64,000 bases of DNA from Carallia brachiata (Eukaryota > Streptophyta > Magnoliopsida > Malpighiales > Rhizophoraceae). The number at the start of each line of letters is the position of its first letter. The stretch's first letter is position 1. The stretch covers positions 1,035,305 through 1,099,304 of the forward strand of contig JADCRB010000021.1 in the NCBI GenBank assembly GCA_021464245.1, read 5' to 3'. Both the position numbers and the translations under genes were made by a program. The notes under the pieces were generated by a model, which saw only the letters and a list, made by a program, of their open reading frames with translations, did no database searches and was not told the origin of the DNA. Shown one piece after another: positions 1 to 11,236 of the stretch.

Positions 1-480
1 ACAAATAGACCGTAAGTTTAGCTGTTAATGTTTGGAATCTTTTCAGTAAATGTATTTACTGAAGATGAGGGTTTTTCTTTTTCTTTTTTTGTTAAAAAAA
101 AGAAAATAGTATACTTAAAGAAGGGCCGGCAAACAATTGGTTCAATTGTACTTAGCAAATAGCAAGTGACAAGAAACGAAGACGGCCATGGTTGCTTGCA
201 ACTATTTCACAGCCATACGACACCAAATGGCATCCTGATAAACCAAAAGCAATTCCAATTGCCAACTTATACAAAGGGACAAATTCCCGCCGAAGAAGTC
301 GGAAACCACAAGAATTTCCAGCAATGTCAGTTTCTAGGACACGTTACCTTGCATCGATTCCTTCGGCCTCACCGTGCCTAGAGCCTTGTCCAATGCCTAG
401 AGCCTACGACCATGCGTTCGGTTCTTCCCACATGAGATTTTTTTATTTATTTTTTTTTTATCTGAGAGATGCTTTGAATT
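1..480. other. AT-rich intergenic DNA, no gene seen
   Basis: Two short overlapping reading frames on the plus strand lack recognisable motifs or a plausible gene context. The segment is bounded on the right by a MITE target-site duplication at 472-480. I see nothing else supportable. Confidence 0.5.
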
Positions 481-986
481 AGGGATATACATTTATTTAT
501 TTTTAAATTTTTAAATTCTTTTTATTTAAATTTTAAACTTTTTTGAGATTTTTATTTCATTTCTAAACCTTCTGATTTTGCTCTAAATCAGTCTTTCTGT
601 TAGTTAAATCGTTAAAAATTACTGTTAACTAACGAAAATTATTTTAAAAAGGTAAAATATATTATTTTAATTCACCAGTTAATAGAAATACGTTGTGTAA
701 TCTTAAAAAAAATAAAATAAAAATAAAAAAACTCAAAATCTTAACTTACATGTTACTATTTAAGAGTAAAATACAACCATTTAATAACAAAAAAAATTTA
801 AATAATATATTTTACCTTTTTAAAAAAAAATTTCGTTAGTTAACAGTAATTTTTAACGGTTTGACTAATGGAAAGACTGATTTGGAGTAAAATCAAAAAG
901 TTTAGGACTGAAATGAAATCTCAAAAAATTTTAATACTTTATTGAAAAAAAATCTAAAGGTTTAGGACTAAATAAATGCATATCCC
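481..986. mobile_element. Fold-back MITE with ~9-bp target-site duplication
   Basis: The left arm (from 481, GGGATATACATTTATTTA) and the reverse complement of the right arm (ending about 986, GGGATATGCATTTATTTA) match over roughly 200 bp each. Both contain AAATCAGTCTTTC and TTAAAAATTACTGTTAACTA. The flanks CTTTGAATT (472-480) and CTTTCAATT (987-995) form a near-perfect 9-bp duplication, which suggests a Mutator-type origin. No coding capacity is seen, so this is a non-autonomous element. Assigning it to MULEs rests only on the duplication length. Confidence 0.75.
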
Positions 987-995
987 CTTTCAATT

Positions 996-2295
996 ATATA
1001 AAGAAAATATATTTTTTCTTCTGATAATCTCTTTCTAAAACTTAGATTTCAAGATTTGTAAAATAAAATTTAAAATATAAGTCCAAGTCTTAACTATTAT
1101 TCCATGCACATAACAATTTTAAAAAAATTGATGTCTTACTTAAATAATTTTAAAATAATAATAAAATAATGATACTGTTAAATAATTAAATTAATAAAAA
1201 AATAAATAAATTATCAGATATAATTATACGTGATTGTGCTATTTTTTTTGTTTAAAATTTCTGAAATCCAAAAGTTATATTTAACTTAACTAATTCAGAA
1301 AAGAATTTGAAATGACTCATAAGTAAGACTCAATATATATGATTGTGCTTTTTATGGTTTCTATTTGTTTGAAATAATTTATTCTTATTCATAATTTTAT
1401 TAAGCAACAGCCAATTCAACTGATTAAGACAAGAGACAATGGCCTCCGTGGTCACCTTGATTGCCACAGCCGTGCCCATCTGGACTCTCACAGCGTTCTG
1501 CCACATGAGTAACAAACTGTGATTAAACATAACATAAGCAAGCAAAGCCACGTGTGACGAGCATGCTTCTATGGTTCTATGGCGGTGCCAACCCTCTCAG
1601 TTTGGCTTGCACAAGTGTCAAAAGACCAAAACTTCGCGATTCTTGGCTACAATACACATTGGCGATGAAGATCCTTGACATTGTAACTTATTTCCTTCAA
1701 TTTTAAGGATTCCCGTTCTTGGAGTATGCTTAAATTCTGAGAATTGAAATTCGTAACATTGAATTTGCATAGGCCCCCCCCAATCAGCAGCAGAGTTTCA
1801 TTTCAGAGTGAGCTTATTTGATAGCAACATATCAAGCTCGATGGGAGAATTTTATTCTTTTTAACGGGTCTATCAGATCAAATTGAATTAGTCAGAATCT
1901 AATAAATTTTTGGATGCGAAGAATGTTTAGACAAAAAAAAAAAAAAAAAACATATCTGGCTCGAGCTTGATATGATTGTTGTCTGTCCGTAAAGTGTCTG
2001 CGTGCAAAATTGGAGAGAAAAAGGGCAACAAAAGATGACACAGCAGATGGCCAAGCATGCCTGAGTGGCCGATCATCATAAAACAAAAAACACAATATTT
2101 AATAAATTATAAAAATTTATTAAATCTATAATATTAAATAAATAAATTATTGGTTGCGGTGAATAAACTGCACATTTACCTCACTATTGGACAGCTGCAA
2201 TTTTCATTTCTCTCTCTGCATAAAGTTTCAGCACTGACCTCAAACTAGGAGAGAAATAAGTTGGTGCCCCTCTTAGCTTCATCATTCATCCATCA
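996..2295. other. Intergenic region upstream of MFS gene
   Basis: AT-rich sequence with a poly(A) run near 1933-1950. A 73-codon minus-strand frame at 1330-1551 has no recognisable domain. The last few hundred bases presumably contain the promoter and 5' UTR of the gene starting at 2296. I could not assign a TATA box with confidence. Confidence 0.4.
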
Positions 2296-5200
2296 ATGGT
2301 GAACCTGAAGGCAGGGACCAGGCCACCATGGGTGGGACTTGGTGCAGCAGTGTGGGTGCAGATAGCGTCAGGGAATGCCTACAACTTCCCACTCTATTCC
2401 CATTCCTTGAAATCTGTGCTTGGCTTTAACCAGCACCAGCTCACCATGCTGGGTGTCGCCAGTGATATTGGGGAGAATCTTGGCCTCCTTCCTGGTATTG
2501 CCTGCAACAATTTCCCACCTTGGGTTATTCTCTTGGTTGGTGCCTTTTCTTGCTTCTTGGGTTATGGTGTGCTCTGGCTTGCTGTCAGCCGTACTGTCCA
2601 GTCCTTGCCCTATTGGTTGGTGAGTTCCTCATTTCTCAGTGGTTAATAATTTCTCATTAGTTAATTATTGGTAGATAACCTTGACAAGAACATCTGATAA
2701 TCATCGTTGTTTTTGGGTGAATTGAGGCTTTGGTATGACATGTTCTGGTGTTTTGTTTCTCGGATTTTTGCGTGAACTATCGAAAGATTTACTTTTTCAT
2801 CATTTCATGAATAGTTGGATATGGATTCTTCAGCCTGATGGGTTATATATGCTATGTGTAGTCCAGCTAATTACCGGACATTACCTCCACGTGGGAGTTG
2901 ATAGTTCAAACCCACCTCCTACCACTCCTCTCTCTCCTATACATGTATGAGCTATGGCCTTCCTCAAAGACTAAAAAAAGATATGCTTTGATCCTCCTAA
3001 TGTGATTTGGATACGATCTAAGATCAAGAGTTCTTTAGGATTTTTCAGTTTGATTTTTACTTTTTGGACTGCAGGGCTGGTTTTCCCCTTTTCCATAAAT
3101 CGCCCATCCGTTCCAAGATTTGAACTTGGGACGTATATTTTAATCCTTGGGACAGTTTCTGTGGAATCTTTGATTACTCTCTGATTTTCTTGTCCTCTCA
3201 TTATTGTTGGATAAATAGCTTAAAAAACTTTAAGGGATAGTAAAGCACCTGATGCAAAGAAATTTTCTGTCAGTCATCAATAAACAGAAAAAGGAAATTG
3301 GCAATTTAAATGAATATCAGCATTGCAGCACTACCCCACCCTCTGCAATTGATGATGATTTGATGGCAGCAAACTTCTTAAAAGCATGACATTGTGGGAT
3401 GTTCATTAAGGTTCTCTAAGAAAAAGATGTTTGATGCAGAAGAAAATGTTTGTAATGCACAGAACAAAATTTGTTCTTATTCTTGATGCTCATTTCTGTC
3501 AGCATCAGATCATCTTTTTTGACTAAAATGTTTTGTTTCCACATTCTCTTGAAAGTTTTTTTTGAAGTGTAATTTCTTTCTAATGATGTTGCAGTTGTTA
3601 GCACTTTGTGTCGCCACTAACAGTAGTGCTTGGTTGAGCACAGCTGTGCTTGTGACAAATATGAGAAACTTCCCTCTTAGTCGAGGCACAGTTGCAGGGA
3701 TACTCAAAGGCTTTGGAGGAATCAGTGCTGGAGTGTTTACAGAAATTTACAGCATGCTGCTCTGCAATTCCTCTTCTAAGCTTCTGATGTTCCTTGCAGT
3801 TGGAATTCCTATTTTATGTTTTATGGTTATGGGTCTTGTAAGGGCTTGTACTCCAGCTTCTGGTGAAGATTCTTCAGAACATGGCCATTTTCTTTTCATC
3901 CAAGCATCTCTTATTATACTTGGCTTATATATTCTAGCAACCACAATATTGGATCACACTGTCCATTTAGGTGCTCCAGTACGTTACACATTTCTTTTCA
4001 TAATGTTGATTCTTCTTATGGCTCCACTTATAATACCCTTAAAGATGACACTTTTGCGTATTACAAGTAGCAAATCTGGCACACTCGAACAACCAGTTGC
4101 TTCTTTAGAACCTACAGTACAAGATGATGGCAATTCTGATAAAGGTGAGCCATTGCTGAAGTCATCTTCATCGCTTGGAAGTTTTAGGGAAACTGATGAG
4201 GCATCTGAGGTGGCTATGCTTCTGGCTGAGGGTGAAGGGGCAGTAAAAAAGAAGAGAAGGCCCAGAAGAGGGGAGGATTTTAAATTAAGGGAAGCTATAA
4301 TTAAGGCTGATTTCTGGCTTCTTTTCGTTGTTTACTTTGTTGGGGTTGGTACCGGGGTGACTGTGCTAAATAATCTGGCGCAGATAGGGATTGCACAAGG
4401 CGTTCATGACACCACAATATTATTGTCCGTTTTCAGCTTTTGCAATTTTGTTGGACGTCTTGGTGGGGGCATCATTTCTGAACATTTTGTCAGGTTAGCG
4501 CTAATCTCTCTATAAAGAACAAAAATGAGCCATATGATTATGATGTCAGAATGGTTTATATGGGCATCTTGCTAAGCAGCTAAGGTCCGGATATTCTAGA
4601 CCAGGCAAATTAGTACATATGACAGAAATCAATGTCAATTCCTACTGATTTGCTTGTCTTTCTGTTCGTGTACCTGGATGAATGCCACAATGATCTTTGA
4701 TCATCTGCTAGAAGCATGATGGATTCTTGGGAAGAGAAATTTCAATTCAATTGTACATTTGAACTTTTCCCTAAAGTTAGATTCAGAGCAATTTCCCCCA
4801 TTTCTGCTACAAATATGTGTCCAAGCAGTTCCCGCTGCAGGTCTGCAGGTTTTCAGGGATAAGGGTCAAGTATTGATGGTTGAGACCTGGATTGGGCAAA
4901 AACAGACTGAAATGTAGACATCTGATGCACTATAAAATTTTTCCTTGTAGGGATGCTATTTGTCATTTCTCCTAGTTTTTCTTCTGTGAGCATCCTAAAA
5001 GATCTACGTTAGTGCCTCATGGAGGCTTAAATATAGATGTACTAAGGTGGTGCATTTGCTTGCGTATTATGTGGGCCTCGTTGTGATTACAATGCGGTTG
5101 TTCTTGGCAGGTCAAAAACGATCCCTCGTACGATATGGATGACATGTACTCAAGTAATAATGATCCTAACATACCTTCTGTTTGCTTCTGCCATTGATGG

Positions 5201-5591
5201 TACCCTTTATGCTGCAACTGCATTATTTGGAATCTGTTATGGAGTTCAGTTCTCCATTATGATTCCAACTGTCTCCGAGCTTTTTGGCTTGAAGCATTTT
5301 GGTATCCTATGCAACTTCATGTCACTAGGAAACCCTCTAGGCGCTTTCCTCTTCTCAGGACTATTAGCAGGGTTTGTGTACGATAGCGAGGCAGCAAAGC
5401 AGCATGGATTGAACATTCTGTACAGCTCAAGCATCTCCTGCGTCGGTCCAAATTGCTTCAGGCTCACCTTCCTGGTTCTGGCGGGTGTCTCTGCTTTGGG
5501 CTCGATCCTGAGTTTGATTCTAACTATGAGGATAAGGCCTGTTTATGAGATGCTCTATGCTGGGGGTTCCTTCAGGCTGCCTCAAAATTGA
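2296..5591 (+). CDS. Nodulin-like / MFS transporter, NFD4-like, 3 exons
   Basis: Multi-pass membrane protein of the plant nodulin-like plus major facilitator superfamily group (NUCLEAR FUSION DEFECTIVE 4-like). Exons I join are 2296-2619, 3595-4493 and 5111-5591. All junctions are GT-AG and in phase (phase 0, then a split AG|G arginine), giving 567 residues, normal for the family. The N-terminus (PPWVGLGAAVWVQIASGNAY) and the start of exon 2 (TNSSAWLSTAVLVTNMRNFP) are hallmark nodulin-like motifs. A basic loop (KKKRRPRRGEDFKLREAI) separates the two transmembrane halves, and exon 3 carries the last helices. The start ATG follows directly on a plausible leader and there is no competing upstream ATG in frame. 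The substrate is unknown; the family includes suspected organic-anion or metal-chelate transporters. The gene appears intact. Confidence 0.9.
2860..3140. repeat. SINE-like fragments in intron 1 of the MFS gene
   Basis: Intron 1 holds a B-box-like motif on the plus strand (TAGTTCAAACCC, near 2902-2913). A second lies on the minus strand (reverse complement of the segment around 3112-3130, AGTTCAAATC). Such paired RNA polymerase III-like boxes are typical of tRNA-derived SINE remnants. No full element boundary or duplication was found, so this is a weak call. Confidence 0.25.
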
Positions 5592-6456
5592 AATCATTAA
5601 AGTTGATCAAATTGGAGAGCTGAAGTTTGATGTCATTATGGAAAGCCATTCTGCCAGAATACGTACCCATCTGAGCTTCCAGATGGACTTACCCAAAACT
5701 AGCAATCCTCACCTCAACACTATTCAAATCGTGTTAAAGATGCATATGCTTTCAAATGCAATAGAACTCATAAGAATCAGCTCTTTTTGATCGTATAGCA
5801 TTATCATTGGACATCAGTGTGTGAAGCTCATACAAGTCAGTTCATTTATTACTTCTGTTGGCTACTTGAGAATTGAGACAGTTCTGAGACTGGACTATGG
5901 AACTTGCAAGCTATGGGACCTAACATTTCCAGACATGCACGTCGGTGTAACAGGGCGTGCCTGGTGTAATTTATGTTTCAAACAACGTACTGTGATTTTG
6001 TAACAAGTATATGATATAATAGAGGCCACTTTGGGGATATATTAATGAACTTTCTTTTCTTTAACTATTTTGAATTTTTTTCCTGTCTACTCAAGTGATT
6101 ATGAATTTAAACTATTTTTCAATTTTTAAATTTAATCGAAGGGATATAAGATTTATAAAAATAGCGAGAGTTACTTTATTATATAGATCACAGTTCAATA
6201 AATTTTTTAATGAATTAAAGAAGAAAAGAGAACTTGATAATTAAGCATTGTATCAGGCAATACTTACCTTTCTCTCAGAGTAATGAAAATGATCATACTA
6301 ACAAGCCACAAGAATGTTCTGTCACGTAGCAATCTTGGCATACAAAGTCAACTCAATTCATAGAGATAAACTGTAATAAAGAACATTCAGGGATTGTTTC
6401 TCCAAATCCCAAAAAAAAAAAAAAAAACCAAAGAAAGAACCAAGAAAGCACCCATG
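5592..6456. other. Convergent 3' flanks of MFS and SAM-domain genes
   Basis: Contains the MFS gene's 3' UTR (probably to about 6050) and the downstream flank of the minus-strand SAM-domain gene. Two short plus-strand frames at 5545-5790 and 5821-6003 look like UTR. A poly(A) run lies at 6411-6426. Confidence 0.45.
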
Positions 6457-7188
6457 TCAAGTGGGTTTCATATCCCGAAAAAGTGCAGCCCAGAGGGAAT
6501 GATCATAATAATCCCCATTCACAGTTCTTTCTTTACTCTGCTCGCTGCTGTAGACCATGGGGCTTGCGGCGGCTTTGCTCCAAGGGCTAAGTAATTGATG
6601 GCTCTTACTTGTGACCAGTGACTTTGGTGCCTTCCAATCTGGAGTTCCATACAACTTTGGGCTCCTATAAGCTAACATCAACCTCTCATTAACTTTCCCA
6701 TTCAGAGGCCCAGAAAGCTTCAAGCTTTTGTCACTAGACATCAACTTTTCCTGTACCCTTCTGTCCAAGGGCCCTGATTTTGCCTGTCTTCCGGTTGTCA
6801 CCATTGGAAGCTTCTCCACTGTCTTGCCCTTTACGGAAAATGCTCTTTTGCATTGTCCTTGGTACGGCAGTGGCTCTGGCACAGACTCAGCTGGCGAATC
6901 CTGGTGAAAAACCATTTTACCAATGCGCCTCTTAATTGTCTTCTTGGCTTTGTTGATTACCAAAATAAGCTTGGAAAGGCCATTGGAGCCTGCCCCAACT
7001 TCTTTTCTAGCGAGTTTGAGTATTTCTAGCCTATGTTTGGCCACTGAAATACCCATACTTTGGAGAAATTCATGGTCGAAATAGGCTAAATCCTCTGCTT
7101 GGAGCTCATTGTGAGCAAAAGCAACGCCATACTCGTAGATGAGTGAGGGCTCAAGGCTGGTTTTTGATAGCCAAGAGAACCAGTCCAT
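6457..7188 (-). CDS. SAM-domain protein, single exon, 243 aa
   Basis: Residues 1-65 form a sterile alpha motif, starting MDWFSWLSKTSLEPSLIYEY. They include the typical core ELQAEDLAYFDHEFLQSMGI followed by KHRLEILKLARK. Plant proteins of this type (SAM domain family, often about 200-250 aa) carry the domain at the extreme N-terminus followed by a low-complexity basic tail. Here the tail has a lysine-rich patch (INKAKKTIKRRIGK) and repeated K-L-P/S-G-P/T motifs. SAM domains mediate homo- or hetero-oligomerisation or RNA binding; the partner is unknown. The start is the first ATG and sits directly at the SAM domain, as in relatives. No intron is needed and the frame is open throughout. Confidence 0.85.
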   Translation of the reverse strand: MDWFSWLSKTSLEPSLIYEYGVAFAHNELQAEDLAYFDHEFLQSMGISVAKHRLEILKLARKEVGAGSNGLSKLILVINKAKKTIKRRIGKMVFHQDSPAESVPEPLPYQGQCKRAFSVKGKTVEKLPMVTTGRQAKSGPLDRRVQEKLMSSDKSLKLSGPLNGKVNERLMLAYRSPKLYGTPDWKAPKSLVTSKSHQLLSPWSKAAASPMVYSSEQSKERTVNGDYYDHSLWAALFRDMKPT

Positions 7189-9264
7189 GGCTGGTAGTTT
7201 CGTTTTTTGTCACAATATGATGGGCAAGAGTAATATATTTATGTTATATAAGATATATGCTAGCATGTGAGGTGGTGGTCCTTTGAGATTGTCAAAGATA
7301 ATATTGCAATATTATTGTGATTCTTTTTTCTATATTTGTGACGTGAATATTAAAAAATTTGAGAGTTTTTTTCATCATTAATTTCTTCCGATCACAATAA
7401 TATTTACTATGATCGAGTAATCAATTTGAATCAAAATAATATGTACTTCAATCTCTTCAAATCATAATTATTCATTATTTTCTTATTTAGCTCTATATTT
7501 GTAGGAATAGGATTTTCGTAAGAAATCAATACTTTATTCATTCTTTCAGTCTAATAGACTTAAATGTCCTTTTTTTTTGTTTTATTAGATCCGCTAAAAC
7601 AGCAGAAAAGATGAATTATGTGGACAAAATCTGATATTCAAATTTCAAAACCTTATAGTTGGTAGTTACTACTCCTAAATACTAAAGATATGCCTAATCC
7701 ACCAATAGACTTAAATGTTACTCAAACAGAATGTTAGACATGTAGATAAGAAGGAAGGGAGAGCAAGTAAATATGGTTGGCTCTTTCTCTGATGAAAATT
7801 TGGATGGTAGTTGAGCTTGAGAGTGACACAACCATAGACATTGAGCTTGGTACTTACTGTAGTTATGTCTAATAATTGGGTTTGAGGGCATCAACATGGG
7901 GGCACATTGAAGTGCCCTATAAAGGATGGACTAAGAAATTTCAACCTTGAGACTCTCTTGAGTACCAACTCCAAATAAATTACTTCTGCCTTCATTTATT
8001 AGATTACAATTGTATCTAGGTGGAAAGAGAGCCCTTAAGATCGCTAAAGAAAGATTAATCTCTTGAGTTGGCTCTGAGAATATATAGAAAAAAAAAAAAT
8101 AAAACTCTTGGGTTCAAATGACTTGTCTTTTGTCTCTTAATTATAAGATTAGCCCATCATTACTAGTGTCAATTAATTCGGATAGTTTCTTATAACTATG
8201 AAAGCAATCAACTAATAAAGGCAAAAATCTACGTTTAAATTGAGGCAATTATTAACGTTTAAATTGAGGTGATTATTATCTTTACTCATCTCACTTATAA
8301 TTTTATGTCAAAAAAATCTATTTTATTATTTTTTCTTTTAAGTAATCCCATCAACTAGACTTAGGAGGCCTTTGAGACTAATGGCCAATAAGAGGAAGCA
8401 GTTGTGGGGTAGTCAGCGTTGAAGCTTGTAGGATAGTATTTATTCAAAGGGCGTTGAAGTCCTACCTAATTTGCCAATCTGGCCATTAGTTCAGATTATA
8501 ATGTCAATGGCTCTCAGTAGTAATGTATTATAGCGATTAATGCTGCAGGGGGCCACAAAGAAGAGAGGCGCTTAAGCATATTGAATGGAAACGACCCACC
8601 ATAATTCTAATCATTCATATATTGAAGGCATTAGAAGAAGGGGCGTGACCCAAAATAGTTGCTTGGTAAAATACGTCTCTGTTCCAAACCTCCACGAATC
8701 AGCCTATTTAATCACTAACAGGTTAGGTAGATCATTAATACGAGGAAGCAGGTGAAACCCAGGTCAGCTTAAGACTCCAAAAGTCAGAGGTGTCCCTTTA
8801 AGCATACGACTGAACCCTCAATACCATAATGGCTCCATCGTCAAATTTGCACATCAATCACCTTAATTGAAGTCCCATCCGCCGCGTTACTCTTTTTCTT
8901 TCTTTCTTTTTTTTTTTGGGTATATCGGAAATAATCTTCTGCCTCACTTAAAGTTGGCACTTGGTAGATGATTACTGATTCAACCGTTTAAGGGTGTGCC
9001 TTATTACATTCCAATAGCCTTCCCGTAACTCCAATCTTCTGCACTTTTTTTTTTTAAGGAAATAATTAAAGTCTCTGGATTATCTTCTGTCCACAATAGA
9101 ATTCTTTTTCCTTTTCGGTGACTTCTTTTTGTTGAAAATATGTGAAAAGATTAAAAAAAATAGGAACATAGTTGTCAATACTCAAATACATGAGCAAGAA
9201 ATCTAAGTTAGAGCGTCCCAACTAACTATATTACAATTCGTAACATTATATAAAAGAATTAATA
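7189..9264. other. Intergenic region, no gene seen
   Basis: AT-rich sequence with scattered homopolymers (7569-7576, 8091-8100, 8902-8921) and no reading frame above 60 codons. The interval near 8360-8880 is less AT-rich than its surroundings but I recognise no protein or RNA in it. Confidence 0.5.
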
Positions 9265-9627
9265 TGTAAAAATATCACAAACTTTACGTAAATTAATAAA
9301 TTTAGTACAAATTTTAAAAAGTAATAATTTATCATTCTTTGGATTTTTTTGTAATAAATTTAATATACTGTGAAATTTTTTAAACAGAATTTATCTATTT
9401 CGATAATGTAATAATCATACATGTTACCAGATACTAATGTATATGATTATTATATCATTAAAATAAACATACTCCTATAAATCTGTCATCAAAATTGATA
9501 AATTTTATTCATATGAAATCATTATATGTTAGATTTGTTAAAAAAAATTTAAAGAAAGATAAATTGTTATTTTTTTAAATTAGTACTAAGTTTATTATTT
9601 TAAATAAAATTAGTGATATTTATGTAT
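9265..9627. mobile_element. Fold-back MITE with AAATATCAC termini
   Basis: The left end (AAATATCACAAACTTTA) and the reverse complement of the right end (AAATATCACTAATTTTA) start arms of about 170 bp. These stay alignable to the centre and share ATAATTTATCTTTCTTT and ATAATCATACATG-type stretches. No coding capacity. Internal sequence resembles the inner part of the inverted-repeat arms at 18795-19380 and 26137-26720, so they probably belong to one repeat family. Confidence 0.65.
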
Positions 9628-9736
9628 ATATATATATATTTTTTTTTTTTTTTGGTTTACAATATTTTTATATATTAATCTTATATAAAACGATAGACTG
9701 GTTCAGAACCATGGCAATTGGCAGACATAAGTTGGG

Positions 9737-10029
9737 TTGGTCCGGCCCAACACAAAAGCGTTATTGGAAGCCGTTGGTCTGGGCCGATTTTTGTGCTGCT
9801 AGTCCATGAAAGACTAGGCCTCATTATATGTGTGTGCAGACCCTTATGGCCCAACCCAACTTGAAAACACTATAGAATTGGATTTGTCCGGCCCAACACA
9901 AAAGCGTTATTTGAAGCAGTTGGTCCGGGCCGATTGTTGAGCTGCTAGTCCATCAAAGATTAGGCCTCATTCTATTTATGCGCAGACGCTTATAGCCCAA
10001 ACCCAACTTGAAAACACTATAGAATTGGA
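9737..10029. repeat. 146-bp direct tandem duplication with TGGGCC motifs
   Basis: Units 9737-9882 and 9883-10029 are about 85-90% identical. Shared blocks include TCCGGCCCAACACAAAAGCG, GCTGCTAGTCCAT and TTGAAAACACTATAGAATTG. Each unit has several GGCCCA/TGGGCC motifs. In plants these resemble site II/TCP elements of promoters of growth-related genes. No gene was recognised immediately downstream, so a regulatory role is only a suggestion. Confidence 0.8.
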
Positions 10030-10990
10030 AGAATTCCTTATACGGCAGCGCGCTTGCATTAACGTTTTATCTTTGAACTGTGACCGGATCGATCTCTTAC
10101 GCTACAGTTCTACTCCGGCAAGTCAACAAGTGAAAGTCCTCTTCTTTCCTGAGGAGCATCCATAATATCACCCGTTGCACAGAACTGGATGCCATTGCTA
10201 ATGCTAAATCCATATAAGAAGCAGGAAAATGATAATCATCCGAGTTCATCGGCAGAAAAAAATATAATGTTCTTCTTCTTCCTAGTTCATTGATGTTCTA
10301 TTCATGCAGCTTGGAAATTCAGCAAGTCCTCCGTTTTTTGACAGTCAACTAATGAATCAGCACTGTCTGTTAGTCCCCCTCTTCCGTAATGAACATCCTT
10401 CTCCATCGAACATGCTCCTCCATCGTAGTAGATATTCGGGTTGTTAAACTATCAAGGAATCAATCCAAAACTTAACCAAGAACTCTTAGGCAAGTTGGAG
10501 CAATAACAATAATCTCCCTCCACCATACACTACTCAAGATGCAAATGATGCCTTGGATCAAACAGTCCCTTGTTGAATTCCCACAAACTTTTCCTGAAGC
10601 AACTTAGATTGCAAGTTGTTGTGTATTTGATCTTTGTAGTCAATGCATGAAACCCAACACTGAATTTCCCATAGGGCCTCCGGTGCATGCCGTTTGCCCT
10701 TGATGCATGAAAATTAAGCAGGATCTGTCCCCAGCCCCTAACTCCCAGGAGTAAGCACACTTTCTTTCTTTAACCTGGCAAATTCAACGATTTCTAAATA
10801 TGGATAACTTCCTGTCGACATCAATCGCTGCTCCGATGAAAATTACTATATGAATATGGCATAAATGCCAATTTGGTTAACACTCAGATCCAGTACCAAA
10901 TGAAATCCACAATGAAAGCAGCAGGAATGAACACAAGTGGTTAGAATCAACCATATTTGCACGTATTGTGTACATAATACAATAAAGTTA
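10030..10990. other. Gene-poor stretch with a possible terminal-exon relic
   Basis: Base composition is more genic than the flanks. On the minus strand a short open segment (about 10453 down to 10306) reads as if it followed a splice acceptor, containing DGGACSMEKDVHYGRGGL and ending ...LNFQAA-stop. I recognise no family, and no convincing upstream exons. It may be an untranslated exon of the ALP1-like gene or a relic. Confidence 0.2.
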
Positions 10991-10994
10991 AAGG

Positions 10995-11080
10995 AGGCAA
11001 GGGGCTTGGCCTAGTGGTAGTGATCAGGGGCTCGAACTCTCGCTCAGTACTTACCTACTTCTCCCCACGTCGTTGTGACC
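10995..11080 (+). repeat. SINE-like fragment with tRNA-type A and B boxes
   Basis: GGGCTTGGCCTAGTGGTAGT (A-box-like) is followed about 10 bp later by GGGGCTCGAACTCTC (B-box-like). This is the usual head of plant tRNA-derived SINEs. No clover-leaf folds, so it is not a tRNA gene. The 3' end was not defined. Confidence 0.4.
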
Positions 11081-11236
11081 ACTCTTTCAAGACAAAAACC
11101 AATAAAGCTAAAGCAAATAAGGTAAAACATCCAATCTTCGATCACTACCATTTCAAGGAAGTCAGTCTCGTTTGTTTACAGGGAAGTCAGAAAAACTGCT
11201 CTAAGAACGAAACATAGTAAGATTCGATTACATCAT

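Noticed and set aside
1330..1551. 73-codon minus-strand frame (MALLAYVMFNHSLLL)
   Set aside because: Hydrophobic look but no homology recalled and the C-terminal half is poly-Asn/Lys/His typical of AT-rich chance frames.
10530..10760. 76-codon minus-strand frame
   Set aside because: No family resemblance and no supporting splice or start context; kept only as part of an unassigned region.
11014..11060. Possible tRNA gene (A- and B-box-like strings)
   Set aside because: The sequence cannot form acceptor or anticodon stems; SINE-like origin is more likely. The same applies to 59118-59170 and 59875-59935.
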